45,568 nucleotides of DNA from positions 1-45,568 of the IMG/VR virus record IMGVR_UViG_3300032307_000462, one strand, 5' to 3'. This DNA comes from a virus. The position numbers and the translations under genes are program-made. Positions 39,153-45,568 of this stretch are shown one piece after another. Within the stretch, counting starts at the first letter, position 1. Each line of letters opens with the position of its first letter. The notes below the pieces were generated by a model. The model saw nothing but the letters and a program-made list of their open reading frames with translations, was not told the DNA's origin and ran no database searches.

Positions 39153-41492
39153 ATGGCCTCCGGATACACCGACGATAAGGGCAAGCTAAACCCCCTGCTC
39201 CAGCTTGGTGATAAAAACTACCAAGCCTGGACGGTCGGATCTGCTGATCCTGGAGGTCCTCCGGAGGTGGTTTGGGTTGAGCCGGCAGAGATCGTTGAAG
39301 TGTCAAACGAGCTGGCCAGGGATAACCTACCGGTCAGCGCCGGCAACGTCCGGGCTGCTCTTGCGCGTAGGCGAACCTCATACCCGGCCGTCAAGGATGG
39401 GGCGTTCCTTAGAAATGGCCGGCTTGAGTTTGGGGCCGAAAAGCCAGAGCCGCCAAAGGCCAGCGTCGGAGGTTGGGGGTGGCTTGGTTACGCCGATCCC
39501 GTCTTTGCCGGCGTCGGTAACGCCGGTATGCGCGGTTGGAATTCGGTAGCCGGAGCTGCCGAGGGCTGGACTATGCAGCGCGCCATGCGCGAAAAGCTGG
39601 CCCTGGCTGCCGCGATGCAGGGTAAGGCACCCGCGCCGGAGCCGACTGACCCCGTGCACGAGGCAGCAAAGGCCGGCATGACGCTCCCCACCGAAGATCC
39701 GGCTGCGGTCCTGGCAGATCTCGTCAGCCAGGGCATGCGCTCAGACAGCATGCCTACCGGCATGGGCAGTAGTTTTGGGTTCTATAACCCCAACTACGCT
39801 AGCTACACCCAGAACACTCAGAACGCCAGAAACGACCCGCGTTACCTGGCTGCCGTCAAGGCCAAGGAGGAGGCAGATGCCATAATTGAAGCCAAGGCTA
39901 ATTTCGAGCGCGACACCAAGTCTCAGCAAGCTCGACGCCAGATGGGTTTAGAGATCTTCAAAGACAGAGAGAAGCTATCCAGATACGCATACGACCCGGT
40001 CAATATGATCGGCGGCAGCTCAGTTAACTTTAACGACAGCGGATTGGCTAATGTAGCCAACTACGTCCTCACCCTAACGCCGGATCAGCTAGCATCTATG
40101 AATGACCAGCAGATCCAGGCAAAGGTGGACGAGATCCTGTCCGGTGAAGCTAATAACAATTTTAAGAAAGGAGCTCGCGCCGTCGGTCAGCGCGAGGTCA
40201 GCACACGCTATTGGTCGCCCACGTCGGACGCCATGAAGCTGTATAACAAGGAGGGCATGGGATACGGCGACGTCGTAGATGAATACGGAAACACCGGCGC
40301 GTTAAACGTCATGATGCAGCAGCTTGCTGAGTCTGCACCTAACACCGGCGCCACCATGCTAGCAACTACCCTGGCTGGCCTTATGTCCGGCCCTGCTGCG
40401 CCGGTTGTAGGTCCTGCAGCTATGGGCATGTCTACGGCCTTCCTTAGCGCTGGGTCCGGGTTTAACCAGGCGTTCGGCAAGTGGCTTGGAGAACAAGGAA
40501 TAGATGTGTCTCAGCTCTCAGATCCGGACAGTCCGGAGTTTGCTGCAGCCCAGGCTAATCTAGACGCGATAGCTCAACAAAACCCGGCCGGCTTCATGGG
40601 GCAGATCGACGCCATGATCAAGGAGAGCGCGCAGCGCGGCCTGGCAGAGGGAGCTACGGCCGTCGTCCTAAACAAGGCCGGCGATGCGCTTACCGGCAAG
40701 ATCAAGGACGCGCTGCCGAAGTCCATGCGCGCGCCTAGGACCTCCGGCTCCCTTCTACGCCCGGTGCCGGCCATTATCGCCCGTCCGGTTGAGACGTTCC
40801 GGGGAGGTATTTACAAAAAGATCCTGCTACCAAGGGCTGTTAACGGATCCATCGACACCTGGTGGGAGGCTACGGAAGAAGGGCTTACGGACATTATCAC
40901 AAACACGGTCATGGGAGACGACATTGACCTAAAGACGGCGCTGTCGTCGTTCATGGTTGGTGGCCTTATGGGCGGCGCTTCCTCGTTTGGCGCCGGCAAG
41001 TCCAACATCGATAACCCGCTTCAGATCATCCAGGAAAAGGCTGCCGAAGGAGAGCCTGGCCTGGACCAGGTTGCAGCTGAGATTGAGAAGAACACCGGCA
41101 TGCCGGCAGCCAGGGCCAAGGCAGCCATCCAGAAGGCCGGCGAGATCCTGCAACAGTTTGAGACGTTCGCTAAGCGATACCCTCCGAGCATGCGCGGCTA
41201 CGCCTGGACTTACTTCATCAAGGGATACAAGGGAAGTAAGCCCGACCTGTTCTCCTATGAGCAAGACACGCGCCGGGCTACCATCAAGGATAAGCAGAGC
41301 GCCCTGGCTGCGCTCCAGGAGGCGCTTGACCAAGAGAGACTCATGGCCGTCCGTCCGGCCAACGTCCCGGTCAGTCCCCTTATCCCGTCACTCCAGGGAG
41401 ACTTAGACCGACTACGCCAGGGCTTTGACTACACCAAGGGCGAAGGACGCTATTACCATCCGTTGGATCGAACCTACGGAGGGGATAAGTGA
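39153..41492 (+). CDS. Large internal virion protein with hydrophobic core segments (779 aa)
   Basis: Residues about 390-445 contain a long Gly/Ala/Met-rich hydrophobic stretch (ATMLATTLAGLMSGPAAPVVGPAAMGMSTAFLSAGSGF), and a second near 610-640 (GGLMGGASSFGAG), as seen in phage ejection proteins that pass through the envelope. The N-terminal 150 residues form a separate soluble part. Two helical segments at 250-360 flank the hydrophobic core. It starts four bases after the previous stop and leads to the giant polyvalent gene, so the two probably act in the same ejected complex. Confidence 0.65.
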   Translation: MASGYTDDKGKLNPLLQLGDKNYQAWTVGSADPGGPPEVVWVEPAEIVEVSNELARDNLPVSAGNVRAALARRRTSYPAVKDGAFLRNGRLEFGAEKPEPPKASVGGWGWLGYADPVFAGVGNAGMRGWNSVAGAAEGWTMQRAMREKLALAAAMQGKAPAPEPTDPVHEAAKAGMTLPTEDPAAVLADLVSQGMRSDSMPTGMGSSFGFYNPNYASYTQNTQNARNDPRYLAAVKAKEEADAIIEAKANFERDTKSQQARRQMGLEIFKDREKLSRYAYDPVNMIGGSSVNFNDSGLANVANYVLTLTPDQLASMNDQQIQAKVDEILSGEANNNFKKGARAVGQREVSTRYWSPTSDAMKLYNKEGMGYGDVVDEYGNTGALNVMMQQLAESAPNTGATMLATTLAGLMSGPAAPVVGPAAMGMSTAFLSAGSGFNQAFGKWLGEQGIDVSQLSDPDSPEFAAAQANLDAIAQQNPAGFMGQIDAMIKESAQRGLAEGATAVVLNKAGDALTGKIKDALPKSMRAPRTSGSLLRPVPAIIARPVETFRGGIYKKILLPRAVNGSIDTWWEATEEGLTDIITNTVMGDDIDLKTALSSFMVGGLMGGASSFGAGKSNIDNPLQIIQEKAAEGEPGLDQVAAEIEKNTGMPAARAKAAIQKAGEILQQFETFAKRYPPSMRGYAWTYFIKGYKGSKPDLFSYEQDTRRATIKDKQSALAALQEALDQERLMAVRPANVPVSPLIPSLQGDLDRLRQGFDYTKGEGRYYHPLDRTYGGDK

Positions 41493-41559
41493 CCCCCAAA
41501 AAGTAGACCTAAATCCGATTGCGAAGATCGGTCTTACGCCAGATTTTTAAGACACCAAC

Positions 41560-44500
41560 ATGGCTCTAAACATCAATCCGAATTCGGGAAAAGGATCGAC
41601 GAACCAGCGCGCTCTGCCTCCTGTTCCTCCCGTAGCGCCGACTCCGGAGTTATCTACTCCAGGTGGCGAGCCTGTTGCCGGCCAGATCGGAGCTCTCGCG
41701 CAGATCGTTGCTGCAGCGCAGCGAGGCACAGCAGCCTCTAATCAATTCGCGATCCCCACGTTTGGTTCGCCTGGTGTTTCTCAAGCTGCGCTGCCGAGCC
41801 CGATCGCGCCGCAGCAGCCTGGCATCCCTGCCGGTGTTCCTTCTTCTCTCGCCGGACTGTTCGGCGACGCCGGCGCTCAAGCTGCGCAGCCAACCGGTGG
41901 TCTTTCCGATTACGGACTTGCACCGGCTCCGGAGCTCCAGGGCGCCATGGGGCCTGGAGCTGAAACCGGTGCTATGGCCATGGAGCCCGAAGCTCCTATG
42001 CCCGGCATGCCTGTCCAGCCGGCTGGCCAGCAGGGCTCTGCTCCGATCACCGGAGCCACTACCATTTTCGATCTCGTCTCCCGCGGTCTTGGCGTAAACC
42101 AGGCGCCCCAGGCGCCCCAGGCGCCCCAGGCTCCGGCCATGGCTCAGCCTGGCATGCCGGCGCCGCGCGTCCCGCAGCTGCCGCCGATGCCTCAGCTGCC
42201 GACGCCCACCGGTCCGCAGATCTTGCCTCAGTATGCCGGCGCCGACTCTCGCGCTAACTTTGCACCTGGCGGCACCCCTCAGCTCATGCCGGAGGCCCAG
42301 GCCCGCGTTGACCTGGCCAATGCCCCTACGTTTGACTCCTGGGCAAACCAGCTCCAGCAGATGGGGATCGCCAGCAACCCGGCTGCCGGCACCTTTGGCA
42401 CCGGCGCTCGCCAGCCCCAGCTGCCGCCCATGCCCCAGCTCCCGACCCCGTCGGGTATCCCTTCCGGTCTTGCAGCACCCCAGGCGGCGCCCCAGGCTTC
42501 CCCTTATGTCAACCCGCAAGCCCCCCAGGGTGCTGTTCAAGCACCCGCCGGACCTCAAGCTCCGCGCGGCGGTCAAGGCGCAGCAGCTCCGGCTCAGCAA
42601 GTCCAAGCCCAAGCCCAGCCTTCTGTCGCTCCTGCGCCCGCTGCTGGACCGGCTCCTGCGCCGGCGGTAGACCCCGTCGTCGCCGATCTGCAGCGCCAGA
42701 TCGCAGAGCTGCGCGCGCGTATCCCGGCCGCCCCGGCCCCGGCCGCCCCCGCGCCTCAGCAGCCCCCGGCAGCCCAGGCTGATCCCGGCCGCCCGTATGA
42801 TCCGTCTCGCGTCGAACCCCAGGAGGTTCCGGAGTCGGCCCCCGTCGAGCAGCCCCAGGAGGTTCCCGAAGAAGCCCCGGAGCTTGAGCCCGCGTTCACC
42901 GGCTCTCCTCTTACGGAAGCCAAGCCGGCCGATCCGATCGTCTCTAACGGTGGTATTTCCATCGGCGGCAAGAGCTTTAAGAACGCCAAGGCGATCCCGG
43001 CCAGCATGCTGCAGAAGATCGGCGTCAGCCAGGCCATCCTTTCTCAGTTCGTCGAACACGCCCAGGTCGGCGTCCTTAAGTGGTTCAAGCCGACGATCGA
43101 CAACGAAGCCGACGCGGCTGCGCTGTCCTATGAGTTCCTGCGTAACCAGGCACAGGAGAGCATGCTGGTCATTCTTGCCGACAAGAACGGCAAGCCAATC
43201 AGCGTCCTGCGGCACACCCTAGGAGGCATGGGTCAAACCTCATTCCACGCCAACATCATGGCTGGAGTGGCCGCCGGAACCCCTGGCTGCCGTAAGGTAT
43301 ATGTCGTCCATAACCACCCGTCCGGGACCATGAAGTTTTCGGAGGCCGATATGCTGGCTGCGGTCAACATCCAGAAGCTACTTGAAGGAGTCGGCGTCGA
43401 GTTTTCCGGCAGCCTTGTCGTTGGCGACGCCCAGAACGATCCTGGCACTCGCGGCGAAGGCGCTTACGGTCCTCGTTATATCTTCCACCCTGGCAATAAG
43501 GATACCGTAAAATTCCTCGAAACCTACGCCAAGGACGAGGCATTGTCTAAGCCGATCACCATGGCCGAGGACACCCCTGGCGGCGATCTGACCGCCGGCT
43601 ACCCGGTCGCGCTCACCGAACGCGTGTTTAAGATCCGCGGTAACGCCCTGGCGCCCGCTATTGCCAACGGGACTGATGCGGTCCGTTCTATTGTTCCGCT
43701 TCTGGCCCGTAAGCCTGGCATCGCTTTCCTTGATAAGGGAAACCGGGTTATGGCCGTTCTTCCGCTTAGCCTTCAAGAGATGGCCGCACTTGCTACGGTT
43801 ACCAACAAGCGCGGAACCATGGGCATCGCTCAGAGCAACACGCAGCGACTTCCGAGGACCACGAGCTCGACGATCGACGTCGAGTCCACCGCCCAGGACA
43901 ACCCTCCTCTTGCCAGGATCCTAACCGTCCTGGAACGTGCTAATGCTGACGGTATCATTATCAGCGTAGGCGATGCCAGCAACGACAGCCAGGAAGCAGT
44001 CAATGCGGTGATCAACGTCAAGACGATGGCTGGAAGATCTAAGATCGGCGTCTTGGACACGATTAATAATGAGCGCAACTTTGGTCCTTATTTCGGTCCC
44101 AAAGCTGACACGCTTGGCGGCACCAACGCTACTCCTAAGCTTCCGACCGGTGAGCGCCTGGGCTTCCGCGAGGGCGACGAGGAGTATGATCCGGCCCCGA
44201 TCGAGAACGAAGATCTGGCCCAGGACTACCCGGAAGTCATGGCTAACCGCAAGGCGACGCAGCGCGCCGACGGCGGCCAGGATGGCGGCGCCGGCATCGA
44301 AGGCATCGTCCGCAACGGCCTGGAAGAAGGTAACGTCAGCGAGACTAACCCGGAAGATCCGAACGCCGGCGCAGAGTTCGCCCGCCAGGAACGCGAAGCT
44401 GGCGCCAGGGTCAACCAGGACAGCGGCCTGGAGAACGCCACGCCGGCCGAGCCTATCATTAAGAAAACCCGCAAGCCTCGCGCTAAGCCGGCTGCTCCTA

Positions 44501-45568
44501 ACCCGTCTGCCTTCCCGACCAAGCTCGATAGCACCCTCCCGTTCGGTCGCCTTACCGGTGATCAGATGGCTCAGTTCGGTCTGTCCGACGCCATGCTCGA
44601 TCAGTTCGTCGAGCACTCCACGACCGGCCACGTCATGTCCGGCGTCGAGTTCGTCAAGAGCGCCGAGGACGCAGCCCACGTCGTGGCTGGTCTGCGCAAG
44701 CGCCCCCAGGAACAGGTGATCCTGCTGATCACGGACAAGAACGGCCGTCCAATCCAGATCGCCGAGCACATGCTCTCCCAGCCAGCGTCTTGCGGCTTCA
44801 ACCCTGGTATCCTTATCGGCACCGCGGCCAGCACCCCTGGCGCAGCCAAGATCTGGTTCATCCATAACCACCCGTCCGGTAAGCCTACCCTGTCGCCGGC
44901 TGACATTAGCGCCGGGGGCAACATCCAGAGGCTGACCGAAGCTGCCAACCTTAAGTATGAAGGGACGATGGCTATCGCCGGAACCCGGTTCGCCCAGATG
45001 ACCCCGTCCGGACGGATCGAAGGCAACATGGCGATCAAGGCTGCGCCCCGTAAGTTCAAGGTTCCGATCACCGAACGCATGTTTGCGTTCCGCGTCAGCC
45101 AGGACGCCAAGCAGATCAGCGACCCGGCCATCGCCATGGCCGAAGCCGAGCGTATCTTTGGCCAAACTCAGCCTGGCCTTATGCTCCTGGATAACAGCAA
45201 CCGCCTGGTTGCCACAATCCCCCTGGCTGCCGACGTGCTCCAGGCCATGAAGGCCAAGATCCCAGGCACGGACCAGACCGGCTTCAACCGGTATGTGGCC
45301 GGCATCGACCGATCTAACCCGGTCAACGCCATGATCTATACGGCCGACGTAGATGCGGGCGTTGCCCGCAAGATCATCCAGAACATCAGCGGTATGGCTG
45401 GTGCCACCAAGATCAACGTCCTGGACGCGTTCGGCGTCGGCGGTATCAGCCGTCAATCCGACATTCGCACCTACGGCGCCGACTTCAATGAGTCGGCTGC
45501 CGAATACGATCCGGAAGGCGGCCAGCCCCAGGGCGAACCCAAGACCCTCCGCGACGTCGTAGACCAAG
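41560..45568 (+). CDS. Giant polyvalent virion protein, 5' part (two RadC/JAB-like repeats)
   Basis: ATG 41560 follows TAAGACACCAAC and opens a frame that runs to the window edge without a stop. Residues 1-460 are a Pro/Ala/Gln-rich low-complexity arm. Then come two RadC/JAB-like repeats: HNHPSG with first His at residue 584 and SEAD after it, and HNHPSG at residue 1102 with SPAD. The His-x-His and Ser-x-x-Asp pattern is that of JAMM/RadC folds. Each JAB unit is preceded by a GLSDAMLDQFVEH-like helix and followed by a partner segment, so the repeat unit is about 340 residues. The gene continues at window positions 1-7949. The protein is probably carried in the virion; JAB activity, if any, would be a zinc-dependent hydrolase of unknown substrate. 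Confidence 0.88.
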   Translation, partial: MALNINPNSGKGSTNQRALPPVPPVAPTPELSTPGGEPVAGQIGALAQIVAAAQRGTAASNQFAIPTFGSPGVSQAALPSPIAPQQPGIPAGVPSSLAGLFGDAGAQAAQPTGGLSDYGLAPAPELQGAMGPGAETGAMAMEPEAPMPGMPVQPAGQQGSAPITGATTIFDLVSRGLGVNQAPQAPQAPQAPAMAQPGMPAPRVPQLPPMPQLPTPTGPQILPQYAGADSRANFAPGGTPQLMPEAQARVDLANAPTFDSWANQLQQMGIASNPAAGTFGTGARQPQLPPMPQLPTPSGIPSGLAAPQAAPQASPYVNPQAPQGAVQAPAGPQAPRGGQGAAAPAQQVQAQAQPSVAPAPAAGPAPAPAVDPVVADLQRQIAELRARIPAAPAPAAPAPQQPPAAQADPGRPYDPSRVEPQEVPESAPVEQPQEVPEEAPELEPAFTGSPLTEAKPADPIVSNGGISIGGKSFKNAKAIPASMLQKIGVSQAILSQFVEHAQVGVLKWFKPTIDNEADAAALSYEFLRNQAQESMLVILADKNGKPISVLRHTLGGMGQTSFHANIMAGVAAGTPGCRKVYVVHNHPSGTMKFSEADMLAAVNIQKLLEGVGVEFSGSLVVGDAQNDPGTRGEGAYGPRYIFHPGNKDTVKFLETYAKDEALSKPITMAEDTPGGDLTAGYPVALTERVFKIRGNALAPAIANGTDAVRSIVPLLARKPGIAFLDKGNRVMAVLPLSLQEMAALATVTNKRGTMGIAQSNTQRLPRTTSSTIDVESTAQDNPPLARILTVLERANADGIIISVGDASNDSQEAVNAVINVKTMAGRSKIGVLDTINNERNFGPYFGPKADTLGGTNATPKLPTGERLGFREGDEEYDPAPIENEDLAQDYPEVMANRKATQRADGGQDGGAGIEGIVRNGLEEGNVSETNPEDPNAGAEFARQEREAGARVNQDSGLENATPAEPIIKKTRKPRAKPAAPNPSAFPTKLDSTLPFGRLTGDQMAQFGLSDAMLDQFVEHSTTGHVMSGVEFVKSAEDAAHVVAGLRKRPQEQVILLITDKNGRPIQIAEHMLSQPASCGFNPGILIGTAASTPGAAKIWFIHNHPSGKPTLSPADISAGGNIQRLTEAANLKYEGTMAIAGTRFAQMTPSGRIEGNMAIKAAPRKFKVPITERMFAFRVSQDAKQISDPAIAMAEAERIFGQTQPGLMLLDNSNRLVATIPLAADVLQAMKAKIPGTDQTGFNRYVAGIDRSNPVNAMIYTADVDAGVARKIIQNISGMAGATKINVLDAFGVGGISRQSDIRTYGADFNESAAEYDPEGGQPQGEPKTLRDVVDQ
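42100..42132 (+). repeat. Short tandem repeat coding for Gln-Ala-Pro
   Basis: The 9-base unit CAGGCGCCC is repeated three times from 42100 and followed by a diverged fourth copy, encoding NQAPQAPQAPQAPQAP in the low-complexity arm of the giant protein. Such repeats change length easily by slippage. Confidence 0.8.
44495..45568 (+). repeat. Terminal homologous copy B of the JAB-repeat segment
   Basis: This segment is the partner of copy A at 1-1071. It contains the second JAB repeat of the 5' part and ends exactly at the sequence that precedes the A11 run in copy A. Joining 45568 to 1072 keeps the reading frame, and so does joining 45568 to 1. Confidence 0.9.

Noticed and set aside
41650-43215. 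Minus-strand frame of 521 codons opposite the low-complexity arm
   Set aside because: It is Arg/Gly/Leu-rich noise opposite a Pro/Ala/Gln-rich gene; no start context or domain.
43921-45567. Minus-strand frame of 548 codons opposite the JAB repeats
   Set aside because: Shadow frame; the plus strand has clear HNHPSG domains in a continuous frame.
1-45568. Prophage with integrase and attachment site
   Set aside because: No tyrosine or serine recombinase motif was seen in any frame, and no host genes flank the phage genes.

Overview
This window is essentially the whole genome of a short-tailed (podovirus-like) tailed phage, high in G+C (about 60% by eye). It carries a complete head and short-tail morphogenesis set, a recombination/replication set, internal virion (ejection) proteins and a probable lysis cluster. 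I see no integrase, no RNA polymerase, no DNA polymerase and no tRNA gene, which points to a virulent phage that relies on host polymerases. Most genes lack a Shine-Dalgarno sequence and are preceded instead by a G- and T-poor leader rich in CCAA/ACC. This suggests a host outside the strongly SD-using phyla, but I cannot name it.

The sequence is circular or circularly permuted, cut inside one giant gene. Window bases 1-1071 and 44495-45568 are homologous, in-frame versions of the same coding segment. Closing the circle gives one reading frame of about 3,630 codons if the two copies are variants of one locus, or about 3,985 codons if both copies are real. The product looks like a large polyvalent virion protein: Pro/Ala-rich N-terminus, RadC/JAB-like repeats, a GNAT-like segment, duplicated unknown modules, a zincin-like HEVGVH motif, a possible BECR-type nuclease segment and a long helical C-terminus.

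Layout, left to right. 1-7949: 3' part of the giant gene. 7963-9409: four small membrane or lipoprotein genes, a probable lysis/envelope cluster. 9472-17914: early replication and recombination genes (Cro-like HTH, Sak4-like RecA-fold ATPase, DUF669-like SSB, RadD-like SF2 helicase, Cas4-like PD-(D/E)XK nuclease with four cysteines, HTH protein, primase-helicase). 17915-20917: small regulatory or host-takeover genes, several with their own terminator, including a MerR-like protein. 20918-21963: a non-coding/control zone with perfect inverted repeats and a cluster of a 9-bp repeat, possibly an origin or operator. 21964-22437: RusA-like resolvase. 21302-21652 and 22494-23494, both minus strand: a small basic protein, terminase small subunit and a lysozyme/transglycosylase-like protein. 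23816-25963: collagen-repeat tail fibre. 25970-41492: small protein, large terminase, portal, scaffold, major capsid protein with strong terminator, small protein, adaptor, tail nozzle, GNAT-like internal protein and four further internal virion proteins. 41560-45568: 5' part of the giant gene.

The recombination genes form one coherent set: single-strand annealing/RecA-like (Sak4) with its SSB, a branch-acting helicase, a Cas4-like exonuclease and RusA to resolve junctions. The primase-helicase would start replication for a host polymerase. The virion genes encode packaging, capsid, a short tail, an adhesive fibre, and a large set of ejected proteins of which the polyvalent protein is by far the largest.
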